This document shows positions 24,312 through 33,071 of a DNA stretch of 64,000 nt, piece by piece. Where the stretch lies: the NCBI RefSeq assembly GCF_039649665.1, contig NZ_JBDJAW010000014.1:1-64000 (forward strand), read 5' to 3'. This DNA comes from Microbispora sp. ZYX-F-249. GTDB lineage: Bacteria; Actinomycetota; Actinomycetes; Streptosporangiales; Streptosporangiaceae. Position numbers and translations under genes: made by a program. The notes under the pieces were generated by a model, which saw nothing but the letters and a program-made list of their open reading frames with translations, made no database searches and had not been told where the DNA came from. The first letter of the stretch is position 1; every line of letters begins with the position of its first letter.

Positions 24312-25564
24312 GAGAGTTTCCCCTTCAAGAACTCGACGACCTCCGCGAGCGGAACCGCGGTCTGGTCGGCTGTGGTCAGGTCCTTCACTTGCACGGCGCC
24401 CGCCTCGATATCTCGGTCGCCGAGGATGAGCGCGTACCGCGCGCCGCTGCGGTCGGCGGCCTTCATCGCGCCCTTGACGCCACGGCCGCCGAAGGCCATG
24501 TCGACGGCGAGACCGGCCCGGCGCAGCTCGCTCACGAGCGGGAACACCCGCCGCCTGGCCTCCTCGCCGAGCGGTACGGCGAACACCTCGACGCCGCGGG
24601 GCCGCTCGGCGAGCAGGCCCTCGGCCTCCATCGCGAGCACCGTGCGGTCCACCCCGAGGGCCCAGCCCACGCTGGGCAGCGCCGGGCCGCCGATCTGCTC
24701 GCTCAGCCCGTCGTAGCGCCCTCCCCCGCCGACCGCCGACTGGGCGCCCAGGCCGTCGTGCAGGAACTCGAAGGTCGTGCGCGTGTAGTAGTCGAGGCCG
24801 CGCACGAGCCGGGGGTCGTCCTCGTACGCCACGCCGGCGGCCGTCAGCAGGCCCCTGACCTCCTCGTGGTAGGCCTTGCAGGCCCCGCACAGGTGGTCGG
24901 TGACCAGCGGCGCGCCGTCCAGCTGCGCGCGCACCTCGGGACGCTTGTCGTCGAGCACGCGCAGCGGGTTGATCTCGATCCGGTTGCGGGTGGCCTCGTC
25001 GAGGTCAAGGCCGCGCAGGAAGTCCTGGAGCGCGGCGCGGTAGGCCGGCCGGCACTCCTTGCAGCCGAGCGAGTTCAGCAGCAGCCGGACCCCGCGCAGG
25101 CCCAGCGAGGCGTAGCCGTCCATGGCGAGGACGATGAGCTCGGCGTCGAGAGCGGGGTCCTCGGCCCCCAGGGCCTCGGCGCCCACCTGCGAGAAGTGGC
25201 GGTAGCGGCCCGCCTGGGCCCGCTCGTAGCGGAAGTAGCTGCCCGAGTACCAGAGCTTGATCGGCAGCGGGCCGCCGTACAGGCCGTGTTCGAGCACGGC
25301 CCGCATCACGCTCGCGGTGCCCTCCGGGCGCAGCGTCAGCGACTGCCCGCCCCGGCTCGTGAACGTGTACATCTCCTTGGTCACGATGTCGGTCGACTCG
25401 CCGACGCCGCGGGAGAACAGCGCCGTGTCCTCGAAGGCCGGCGTCTCGATGTAGCCGTAGCCGGCGCGGCGGGCCGGCGCGGCCAGGGCGTCCCGAACGG
25501 CGAGAGCCCACTCCGAACGCGGGGGCATCCAGTCGAAGGTGCCCTTGGGCGCCTGAAAGGTCAT
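24308..25564 (-). CDS. hisS: Histidine-tRNA ligase
   Basis: 418 residues from the ATG at 25564 (a one-base TGATG overlap with the MBL gene). Motif 1 ([20 protein letters not shown]), motif 2 ([19 protein letters not shown]) and the His-specific [15 protein letters not shown] block are intact. C-terminal anticodon domain present. Cotranscribed with the MBL hydrolase and aspS. Confidence 0.98.
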   Translation of the reverse strand: MTFQAPKGTFDWMPPRSEWALAVRDALAAPARRAGYGYIETPAFEDTALFSRGVGESTDIVTKEMYTFTSRGGQSLTLRPEGTASVMRAVLEHGLYGGPLPIKLWYSGSYFRYERAQAGRYRHFSQVGAEALGAEDPALDAELIVLAMDGYASLGLRGVRLLLNSLGCKECRPAYRAALQDFLRGLDLDEATRNRIEINPLRVLDDKRPEVRAQLDGAPLVTDHLCGACKAYHEEVRGLLTAAGVAYEDDPRLVRGLDYYTRTTFEFLHDGLGAQSAVGGGGRYDGLSEQIGGPALPSVGWALGVDRTVLAMEAEGLLAERPRGVEVFAVPLGEEARRRVFPLVSELRRAGLAVDMAFGGRGVKGAMKAADRSGARYALILGDRDIEAGAVQVKDLTTADQTAVPLAEVVEFLKGKLS

Positions 25565-26247
25565 CACAATCCCCTGGTCGGGCCTGCGTGCGGCGCGACG
25601 TCCCTGAGGAAGGGGTTGGTCGCGCGCTCGCGGCCGATGGTCGTCTGAGGTCCGTGGCCGGGCAGGACCGTGGTCTCGTCCGGCAGCGTCAGCGTCTTGG
25701 CGAGGCTGCGCAGCATGGCGGCGTAGTCGCCGCCGGGCAGGTCGGTACGGCCGATGGAGCCGGCGAACAGCAGGTCGCCCGCGAACAGGACCTCGGAGTC
25801 CTCGACGGGCGTCCGGAACGTCACCGACCCCCTGGTATGGCCGGGCCTGTGCTCGACCGTGAGCTCCAGCCCCGCCAGCGACAGCACGGCCCCGTCGGCC
25901 AGCTCCCGCACGTCGTCGGGCTCGGAAAGTTTCAGCCCGCCGAACGCCTGGCCCGTCTGCGGCGGGAACCCCTTCGCCGGATCCGACAGCAGGTCGCGGT
26001 CCTCGGGATGGATCCACGCGGGCACGTCGCGGGCGCCGCACACCGGCGCCACCGACCACACGTGGTCGATGTGGCCGTGGGTGAGCAGCACCGCGACCGG
26101 CTTCAGCCGGTGCTCGCGCAGCAGCGCGTCGAGATCCTCCACGGCGTCCTGACCTGGGTCGACGATTACACACTCCTCGCCTGCTGCGGGAGCGACGACG
26201 TAACAGTTGGTCTGGAACGACCCTGCGGGAAACCCGGCGACGAGCAC
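25564..26247 (-). CDS. MBL-fold hydrolase, glyoxalase II-like
   Basis: 227 residues from a GTG at 26247 ([19 protein letters not shown]), where homologues usually start; an in-frame TTG at 26277 adds 10 residues but has no ribosome site. Zinc ligands: THGHIDH (HxHxDH), [14 protein letters not shown] (Asp) and LPGHG. The family hydrolyses thioesters such as S-lactoylglutathione analogues; actinomycetes lack glutathione, so the substrate is open. The position before hisS is conserved in actinobacteria. Confidence 0.92.
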   Translation of the reverse strand: MLVAGFPAGSFQTNCYVVAPAAGEECVIVDPGQDAVEDLDALLREHRLKPVAVLLTHGHIDHVWSVAPVCGARDVPAWIHPEDRDLLSDPAKGFPPQTGQAFGGLKLSEPDDVRELADGAVLSLAGLELTVEHRPGHTRGSVTFRTPVEDSEVLFAGDLLFAGSIGRTDLPGGDYAAMLRSLAKTLTLPDETTVLPGHGPQTTIGRERATNPFLRDVAPHAGPTRGL

Positions 26248-26516
26248 GGAAGCGGCCTCTGCGTCTCTACGGATCAATCAAGGATTGCGCGAGCGAATGT
26301 AACCGAAGGGTACCGGTGCGGGTCGGCAGGCTGCGAACCAATACCCGTCAGCCGATACGATTCGCCCACCTCAATAGTCATTCTTGGAGCAGTCGAGCCG
26401 GATGCTATAGAACGGGCCGTCATTCCCGGAGCACCTCCCGGGCGTGGCGGGCACGCGCCGGCGAGATCGCGTCCGGGCGTACGACCATGGGAAACAGGAC
26501 GAGTCGGGAGGTCGAA

Positions 26517-27365
26517 GTGGTCACCGGCAAGGACCGGCAGAAGCAGCTGGCCCGGGAGCACTACCAGCGGCAACTGCAGGCACGCGCGGAACGCGAGCAG
26601 AAGGTGCGGCGCAACGCCGTCATCGGCACCACCGCGGCCGTGGTGGTGGTGATCGGCGGCGTCGTGACGGCCACGACCCTGCTCAGCCGCGGCGACGACG
26701 ACGCCACGGCGTCGGCGAAGCCGTCGGCGAGCATCAAGCCCGCAGTGGCCGACCCCAAGCCGTACGACCCGGCGAAGGGCACCTGCGGCTACGTGGCCGA
26801 CGAGGGCAGCGGTCAGGTCAAGAACGTCGGCATGCCGCCGGAGAAGGTGAGCACCGCCCCGGCGACCATGACCATCAAGACCAACCTCGGCGACATCGTC
26901 GCGCGGCTGGACAGCGAGAAGGCGCCCTGCACGGTCAACTCGTTCAAGTTCCTGGCCTCCAAGGACTACTTCGACGACACGAAGTGCCACCGGATGGGCA
27001 CGGACTTCCCGATCCTGCAGTGCGGCGACCCGCTGGCCAAGGCCGACGGCGAGAACCCCACCGACGGCCAGGGCGGGCCGGGCTACCGGTTCGTCAACGA
27101 GAACCTGGCGGGCGCGAAGTACACGCGGGGCGTGCTCGCGATGGCCAACAGCGGCCCGAACACGAACGGGAGCCAGTTCTTCATCGTGTTCGGGGAGACC
27201 GGGCTGACGCCCGACTACACGCCTTTCGGTACGGTGACCAAAGGACTCGAAATCCTGGACAAGGTCGCCAAGAAGGGCGTCATCGCCAGCGCCGGCGGGG
27301 ACGGCACTGGTGCCCCGAAGCAGCCCGTGGTCATCAAAGACGTGACAATCACCAGCAAGAGCTGA
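26517..27365 (+). CDS. Cyclophilin-type peptidyl-prolyl isomerase, membrane-anchored
   Basis: 282 residues from a GTG with GGGAGG 5 nt upstream; an ATG at 26487 lacks a ribosome site. A charged cytoplasmic head (KDRQKQLAREHYQRQLQARA), one membrane helix (about 37-58) and an external cyclophilin domain (KCHRMGTDFPILQCGDP, NGSQFFIVFGE, FGTVTKGLEILDKVA). Paralogue of the lipoprotein cyclophilin at 21.5 kb, with the same four Cys positions. Divergent from the MBL-hisS-aspS operon. Confidence 0.92.
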   Translation: MVTGKDRQKQLAREHYQRQLQARAEREQKVRRNAVIGTTAAVVVVIGGVVTATTLLSRGDDDATASAKPSASIKPAVADPKPYDPAKGTCGYVADEGSGQVKNVGMPPEKVSTAPATMTIKTNLGDIVARLDSEKAPCTVNSFKFLASKDYFDDTKCHRMGTDFPILQCGDPLAKADGENPTDGQGGPGYRFVNENLAGAKYTRGVLAMANSGPNTNGSQFFIVFGETGLTPDYTPFGTVTKGLEILDKVAKKGVIASAGGDGTGAPKQPVVIKDVTITSKS

Positions 27366-27424
27366 CGTAATACAACCAAGGGCACACTGAGCCCTGGAGG
27401 CTGATTCAAGTGCGGGAGGACACG

Positions 27425-28654
27425 GTGAGCACCGACCCGTGGGGCCGGGTAGACGAGGACGGCACCGTCTACGTGCGTACGGCTGAGGGAGAACGGGCCG
27501 TCGGGTCCTGGCAGGCCGGCGAGCCGGAGGAGGCGCTGGCCTACTACCGCCGGAAGTTCGACGAGCTGGCGGGCCAGGTGCAGCTCCTGGAGCAGCGGGT
27601 GCGCGGGACCGACCTCGCGCCGGCCCAGGCGGAGGCGAACATCGCCAAGCTGCGGGAGTCGGTGACCGATGCCCACGCGGTCGGCGACCTCGGCTCGCTG
27701 CAGGACCGGCTGACGGCGCTGAGCGAGCTGGTCGGCAAGCGGCGCGAGGAGCAGCGTGCCGCCCGCGACCAGGCCCGGGCGCACGCGCGCGAGGTGAAGG
27801 AGCGCATCGTCGCCGAGGCCGAGCGGATCGCCGAGGAGACGACGCACTGGAAGTCCGGCGGCGAGCGGCTGCGGCAGCTCGTCGAGGAGTGGAAGGCCGC
27901 CGAGCGGGTCGACCGGGCCACCGAGGCGACGCTGTGGAAGAGGCTGTCCACGGCGCGTACGGCCTTCGCCAAGCGCCGCAAGGCGTACTTCTCCTCGCTC
28001 GACCAGCAGCGTGACGCGGTGCGCGGCACCAAGGAGCGCATCGTGGGCGAGGCGGAGGCGCTGGCGGACTCGACGGACTGGAACGCCACCGCTGCGGCCT
28101 ACCGCGAGCTGATGCGCGAGTGGAAGGCCGCCGGCCGCGCCTCCCGCGAGGTCGAGGACGAGCTGTGGGCGCGCTTCAAGGCCGCCCAGGACCAGTTCTT
28201 CCAGGCCCGCTCGGCGGTCTTCGCCGAGCGGGACGCCTCCTTCGCCGCCAACGCGGAGGTGAAGGAGACCCTGCTGGCCGAGGCCGAGAAGCTGCTGCCG
28301 GTCACCGACGCCCGTGCCGCGCGCACGGCGCTGCGGAGCCTGCTGGAGCGCTGGGAGGCCGCCGGCCCGGTGCCGCGTGACCAGCGCGACCGCCTGGAGG
28401 GCGGGCTGCGCAAGGTCGACGACGCGGTCCGCAGGGCCGAGGAGGCCGAGTGGAAGCGCTCGAACCCCGAGGCCAGGGCCCGCGCCCAGGACACGGTCAA
28501 CCAGCTCCTGCGGTCCATCGGCCAGCTGGAGACCCGGCTGGCCAAGGCCCAGGCGGCGGGACGGGACAAGGACGTCAAGGAGGCGGAGGAGGCCCTGGCC
28601 GCCCGCCGCTCCTGGCTCCAGGAGGCCGAGCGCACGCTCGCCGAGTTCTCCTGA
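27425..28654 (+). CDS. DUF349 coiled-coil protein
   Basis: 409 residues from the GTG at 27425 (GGGAGG 5 nt upstream); GTG at 27410 is an alternative. Almost wholly helical and highly charged. Three DUF349 repeats follow one another at roughly residues 120-190, 200-270 and 275-345, each with a Trp-containing core (LVEEWKAAERVDRATEATLW, LMREWKAAGRASREVEDELW, LLERWEAAG). Function unknown; conserved beside relA in actinobacteria. Convergent with relA across the inverted-repeat element. Confidence 0.88.
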   Translation: MSTDPWGRVDEDGTVYVRTAEGERAVGSWQAGEPEEALAYYRRKFDELAGQVQLLEQRVRGTDLAPAQAEANIAKLRESVTDAHAVGDLGSLQDRLTALSELVGKRREEQRAARDQARAHAREVKERIVAEAERIAEETTHWKSGGERLRQLVEEWKAAERVDRATEATLWKRLSTARTAFAKRRKAYFSSLDQQRDAVRGTKERIVGEAEALADSTDWNATAAAYRELMREWKAAGRASREVEDELWARFKAAQDQFFQARSAVFAERDASFAANAEVKETLLAEAEKLLPVTDARAARTALRSLLERWEAAGPVPRDQRDRLEGGLRKVDDAVRRAEEAEWKRSNPEARARAQDTVNQLLRSIGQLETRLAKAQAAGRDKDVKEAEEALAARRSWLQEAERTLAEFS

Positions 28655-28680
28655 CCATCCTCCCTCCCCGCTCCCCCCTC

Positions 28681-28956
28681 GGCGTGATCTTGTAGTTTGT
28701 CGCACGCCGGGGGGCCGAGCTGGGCAGATACCGTCCGTGATCATGCAGGAGTTCGGCCCGTCTCGCCTTAACCTGGGTGAACAGCATCCGTGATCATGCA
28801 ATGAGGTCAGGACGCCCGGATACGCGCGAGACGATTGCATGATCACGGACAGCGTGTCCGCAGCTCGTTCATGCCGTGAACACGTTCCGTGCAAGATCAC
28901 GGAGTGCGTCCGCGCACGTCGCGCGCCATCCCTGCGACAAACTACAAGATCACGCC
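28681..28956. repeat. Nested inverted-repeat element with six GTGATC(A/T)TG(C/T)A motif arms
   Basis: Left half: A (28681-28704, GGCGTGATCTTGTAGTTTGT...), B (28734-28747, TCCGTGATCATGCA), C (28787-28802, TCCGTGATCATGCAAT). Right half, inverted: C' (28834-28849, exact), B' (28890-28903, one mismatch), A' (28933-28956, exact over 24 bp). Gaps run 29, 39, 31, 40, 29 nt, so spacing mirrors about the centre, yet the gap sequences are not complementary. No coding frame fits. It fills the gap between the convergent DUF349 and relA genes. Confidence 0.93.
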
Positions 28957-28969
28957 CTCTGGAGGAGGG

Positions 28970-31336
28970 TCAGCTGGTCACGCGGTAGACGTCGTAGACG
29001 CCCGCGACGTTGCGCACCGCCTTGAGCACGTGGCCGAGGTGCTTCGGGTCGCCCATCTCGAACGTGAACTTGCTGATCGCCACCCGGTCGCGGCTGGTCG
29101 TCACCGACGCCGACAGGATGTTCACGTGCTGGTCGGACAGGGTCCGCGTGACGTCCGACAGCAGCCGGGGCCGGTCGAGCGCCTCCACCTGGATGGCGAC
29201 GAGGAAGACCGAGTCGTCCCCCGGCGACCAGGCGACCTCCACCAGCCGGTCGGGGTGGGCGCTGAGCTGCTCCACGTTGGGGCAGTTGGTGCGGTGCACG
29301 GAGACGCCGTGCCCCCGCGTGACGAACCCGACGATCTCGTCCCCCGGCACCGGGGTGCAGCAACGCGACAGACGGACCCACACGTCGGGGTCGCCCGCGA
29401 CCATGACACCGGCGTTCGAGTTGGCCCTCAGACGGCCTTTGAGCCGCGTCGGGACCTGGGCCTCGGCGATGTCCTCCTCGGCCCCCTCGACCCCGCCCAG
29501 GGCCTGTACGAGCTTGTCCACCACCGCCTGGGCCGTGATGTGCCCCTCGCCGACGGCCGCGTACAGCGCGGACACGTCCGCGTAGCGCAGGTCCCTGGCC
29601 AGGGCCAGCAGCGCCTCGCCGGACATCAGCCGCTGCAGCGGCAGGCCCTGCTTGCGCATGGCCCGCCCGATCGCCTCCTTGCCCGCCTCGATGGCGGTCT
29701 CGCGGCGCTCCTTGGTGAACCACTGGCGGATCTTGTTGCGGGCCCGGCCGCTCTTCACGAACTTGAGCCAGTCCCTCGACGGGCCCGCGTCCGGGGACTT
29801 CGACGTGAAGATCTCGACGGTGTCGCCGTTGCCCAGGCGGGACTCCAGCGGCACCAGCCTGCCGTTCACCCGCGCGCCGATACATCGGTGACCGACCTCG
29901 GTGTGCACGGCGTACGCGAAGTCGACCGGGGTGGCGCCCTCGGGCAGGGCGATCACCTGGCCGCGCGGGGTGAAGACGAACACCTCCGACACCGACAGGT
30001 CGAAGCGCAGCGACTCCAGGAACTCCCCGGGGTCGGAGGTCTCCTTCTGCCAGTCGAGCAGCTGGCGGAGCCAGGCCATGTCGTTGACCTGCTTGACCTT
30101 GCCGGGGCCCGCCCCGGTCATCTCCTCTTTGTACTTCCAGTGCGCGGCCACGCCGTACTCGGCGCGGTTGTGCATCGCCCGCGTGCGGATCTGCAGCTCG
30201 ATGGCCTTGCCCTCGGGTCCCATGACCGTCGTGTGGAGCGACTGGTACATGTTGAACTTGGGCATGGCGATGTAGTCCTTGAACCGCCCCGGCACCGGCT
30301 TCCACTGGGCGTGGATCGTTCCGAGCGCGGCGTAGCAGTCGCGGACCGTGTCGACCAGGACGCGGATGCCCACCAGGTCGTAGATGTCGTCGAAGGCGAC
30401 GCCCTTGGCGATCATCTTCTGGTAGATCGAGTAGTAGTGCTTGGGCCGGCCGCGGACGGTCGCCTTGATCTTCGCCTCGCGCAGGTCGGCGGAGACCTTC
30501 TCGATAACCTCGTGCAGGAACAGGTCGCGGCGGGGCGCGCGCTCCGACACCATCCGGGCGATCTCGTCGTACCGCTTGGGGTAGAGCATGGCGAACGCGA
30601 GGTCCTCCAGCTCCCACTTGATGGTGTTCATGCCGAGCCGGTGGGCCAGCGGCGCGAAGATCTCCAGCGTCTCCCGGGACTTCTGCTGGCGCTTGTGCTC
30701 GGGCATGTAGCGCATGGTCCGCATGTTGTGCAGCCGATCGGCCAGCTTGATCACCAGCACGCGGATGTCGCGCGACATCGCGACGACCATCTTGCGCACG
30801 GTCTCGGCCTGCGCCGCGTCGCCGAACTTCACCTTGTCGAGCTTGGTCACGCCGTCGACGAGCAACGCGATGTTGTCGCCGAAGTCGGCTCGTAACTCGT
30901 CGAGGCTGTAGGCGGTGTCCTCGACGGTGTCGTGCAGCAGGGCGGCGCACAGCGTCTCGTCGTCGGTGCCCAGCTCCGCCAGGATCGTCGCCACCGCGAG
31001 CGGGTGGGTGATGTAGGGGTCGCCGCTCTTGCGCTTCTGGTCGCGGTGATGATAGGCCGCGACGTCGTACGCCCGCTCGATCAGCCGCAGGTCGGCCTTG
31101 GGATGGGTGGCACGGACCGTCTTGAAGAGCGGTTCCAACACCGGATTCATAGCACCCCACTGCCCCCCGAACCGGGCGAGCCTTCGTCGCGTGGCCGTAG
31201 CCGGCCTGTCCTCCGGGCTCTCCGCCGGGTCGCGCGCCGCGTCAGGGGGCACATCGGCGACGGGCTCGGGGGCGTCGCGGGAGATCACTCCGCGATCGAC
31301 CCGCGCGCTGCCGGGCACGACCACATCACGGGGCAC
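28970..31336 (-). CDS. relA: Bifunctional (p)ppGpp synthetase/hydrolase (RelA/SpoT family)
   Basis: 788 residues from a GTG preceded by GAGGAG. Hydrolase HD domain complete ([17 protein letters not shown], then LLHDTVEDT with His135-Asp136); synthetase domain with [24 protein letters not shown] and IELQIRT; TGS domain ([20 protein letters not shown]); helical/zinc-finger region ([20 protein letters not shown]); C-terminal ACT domain. Both activities are therefore likely. About 60 extra residues precede the conserved start. Confidence 0.97.
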   Translation of the reverse strand: MPRDVVVPGSARVDRGVISRDAPEPVADVPPDAARDPAESPEDRPATATRRRLARFGGQWGAMNPVLEPLFKTVRATHPKADLRLIERAYDVAAYHHRDQKRKSGDPYITHPLAVATILAELGTDDETLCAALLHDTVEDTAYSLDELRADFGDNIALLVDGVTKLDKVKFGDAAQAETVRKMVVAMSRDIRVLVIKLADRLHNMRTMRYMPEHKRQQKSRETLEIFAPLAHRLGMNTIKWELEDLAFAMLYPKRYDEIARMVSERAPRRDLFLHEVIEKVSADLREAKIKATVRGRPKHYYSIYQKMIAKGVAFDDIYDLVGIRVLVDTVRDCYAALGTIHAQWKPVPGRFKDYIAMPKFNMYQSLHTTVMGPEGKAIELQIRTRAMHNRAEYGVAAHWKYKEEMTGAGPGKVKQVNDMAWLRQLLDWQKETSDPGEFLESLRFDLSVSEVFVFTPRGQVIALPEGATPVDFAYAVHTEVGHRCIGARVNGRLVPLESRLGNGDTVEIFTSKSPDAGPSRDWLKFVKSGRARNKIRQWFTKERRETAIEAGKEAIGRAMRKQGLPLQRLMSGEALLALARDLRYADVSALYAAVGEGHITAQAVVDKLVQALGGVEGAEEDIAEAQVPTRLKGRLRANSNAGVMVAGDPDVWVRLSRCCTPVPGDEIVGFVTRGHGVSVHRTNCPNVEQLSAHPDRLVEVAWSPGDDSVFLVAIQVEALDRPRLLSDVTRTLSDQHVNILSASVTTSRDRVAISKFTFEMGDPKHLGHVLKAVRNVAGVYDVYRVTS

Positions 31337-31424
31337 ACAGACTCCTCACGTCGAGTCCAGATTCCACAGTGTATCCGTGCTGCCACAGCACTCTCGGCCG
31401 GATGCCCCCCGGCGGCGGCTCGGC

Positions 31425-31931
31425 TCAGACGGTGAGCAGGGTACGGACGTCCAGGCCCGGCAGCCGGTCACGGCCGGAGAGGAAGGACAGCTCCATCAGG
31501 AAGGAGACGGCCACGACCTCCGCGCCCGTCCTCCTGACCAGCTCCACGGCCGCCCGGGCCGTGCCGCCCGTGGCGAGGACGTCGTCCACGATCAGGACAC
31601 GGTCGCCGGGGTCGAAGGCGTCGGCGTGCACCTCGATCGTCGCGGAGCCGTACTCGAGATCATAGGACGCCTCGTACGTGTCGGCGGGCAATTTGCCCTT
31701 TTTGCGCACTGGGACGAACCCCGCGCCGCTGCGGTAGGCCACCGGCGCGGCCAGGATGAAGCCCCGGGCCTCGATGCCGACCACCTTGTCGAACTCCAGG
31801 CCGTCCCCGAGTTCGCCCACGACCTGGGTGAAGGCGCCGTGGTCCGCCAGGAGCGGGGTGATGTCCTTGAAGAGGATGCCCGGCTTGGGGTAGTCGGGGA
31901 CATCCCTGATGAGAGCCGTCCAGTCAGTCAC
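31425..31931 (-). CDS. apt: Adenine phosphoribosyltransferase
   Basis: Converts adenine and PRPP to AMP. PRPP loop VLIVDDVLATGGTARA and adenine-side GIEARGFILAAPVAY are intact. An upstream GTG (31940) gives 171 residues, but a TAGGGT -10 element (31939-31944) ends exactly 7 nt before the GTG at 31931. This suggests a leaderless 168-residue product starting MTDWTALIRDVPDYPKPGIL. It lies between secF and relA, separated from secF by a terminator. Confidence 0.95.
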   Translation of the reverse strand: MTDWTALIRDVPDYPKPGILFKDITPLLADHGAFTQVVGELGDGLEFDKVVGIEARGFILAAPVAYRSGAGFVPVRKKGKLPADTYEASYDLEYGSATIEVHADAFDPGDRVLIVDDVLATGGTARAAVELVRRTGAEVVAVSFLMELSFLSGRDRLPGLDVRTLLTV

Positions 31932-31975
31932 GACGCTCACCCTAGCGGGCCTCGGGCGGGCCCGGAGAACACGAG

Positions 31976-32010
31976 GACGCCCCCGGGACCTGGCGGGTTC
32001 CGGGGGCGTC
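31976..32010 (-). terminator. Terminator after secF
   Basis: An 11-bp perfect stem (GACGCCCCCGG, 31976-31986, with 32000-32010) 14 bp past the secF stop separates the yajC-secD-secF unit from apt-relA. Confidence 0.8.
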
Positions 32011-32024
32011 TGCGGCGAGCGTGG

Positions 32025-33071
32025 TCAGCGCTTCTTGCGCTTGTCCGTGGCCTGCGCGGTGACGTTCTGCGAGCCGGCGGAGACGGGCTCCTTGGCCGTA
32101 CGGGCGGCCTTGGCGGCGGCGGCCTCCTTGGCGTGCACCCGCTGGGCCAGCGCCTGCCACTTAGGCTCCCGCTCCTTGAGCGTGACCAGGATCGGCGTCG
32201 CCACGCACAGGGACGAGTAGGTGCCGACGACCATGCCGACGAACAGGGCCAGCGACAGGTCCTTCAGCGTGCCGGCGCCGAGCAGCGTGGTGCCGATGAA
32301 CAGGATCGCCGCCACCGGAAGGATCGCCACCAGCGAAGTGTTCAGCGACCGGATCAGCGTGTGGCTGAGCGCGTTGTTGGCGGCCTGCGTGTAGGTCATC
32401 TTCGCGCTCGTGCCGAGCTTGCCGGTGACCTCCTTGATCATGTCGAAGACCACGACCGCGTCGTACAGCGAGTAGCCGAGGATCGTGAGGAAGCCGAGCA
32501 TGGTCGCCGGGGTGACCTCGAAGCCCGACCAGGCGTAGACGCCCGCGGTGATCACGAGGTCGTGGACGAGGGCGACGATCGCCGCGAGGGCCATCCGCCA
32601 CTCGAAGGCCACCGACAGGTACAGCATGATCGCGATCATGAAGACCGCGAGGCCGATCCAGGCCTTCTGGGAGACCTCGCCACCCCAGGTCGCGCCGATG
32701 ACCTGCGAGCTGACCTCGTCCTCCGTGATGCCGTACTTCTTGGCCACCGTCTGCTGGACCTTGGTCACCTCCTCGCCCTGGAGGCTCTCGGTGGTGACCC
32801 GCCAGTTCGGGCCGGCCTGCTGCACGATGACCTGGTGGACTCCGGCGTCCGCGACGGTCTCGCGGACCTGCTCGATGCTGGAGCCGGGCGTGCGCGTGAA
32901 GTCGAAGACAGAGCCGCCGCGGAACTCCACGCCCAGGTTCAGCCCGTTCAGCACCAGGCCCAGGATGGAGACGGCCAGCAGGAACACCGACAGGCCGTAC
33001 CAGACCTTGCGCTTGCCGACGAAGTCGATGTTGATGTCGCCGCGGTAGAGGCGGCTGATCACTCCCGGCAT
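32025..33071 (-). CDS. secF: Protein translocase subunit SecF
   Basis: 348 residues starting at the ATG that overlaps the secD TGA (TGATG). Six membrane segments and the SecF signatures GVEFRGGSVFDF, GFLTILGYSLYDAVVVFD and RSLNTSL. With SecD it uses the proton gradient to pull exported proteins from the Sec channel. Basic, disordered C-terminal tail ending KRKKR. Confidence 0.97.
   Translation of the reverse strand: MPGVISRLYRGDINIDFVGKRKVWYGLSVFLLAVSILGLVLNGLNLGVEFRGGSVFDFTRTPGSSIEQVRETVADAGVHQVIVQQAGPNWRVTTESLQGEEVTKVQQTVAKKYGITEDEVSSQVIGATWGGEVSQKAWIGLAVFMIAIMLYLSVAFEWRMALAAIVALVHDLVITAGVYAWSGFEVTPATMLGFLTILGYSLYDAVVVFDMIKEVTGKLGTSAKMTYTQAANNALSHTLIRSLNTSLVAILPVAAILFIGTTLLGAGTLKDLSLALFVGMVVGTYSSLCVATPILVTLKEREPKWQALAQRVHAKEAAAAKAARTAKEPVSAGSQNVTAQATDKRKKR

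Noticed and set aside
28655-28969. Coding frames through the nested inverted-repeat element
   Set aside because: Frames there are tails of shadows from neighbouring genes and are not conserved in sense; the DNA structure itself explains the region.
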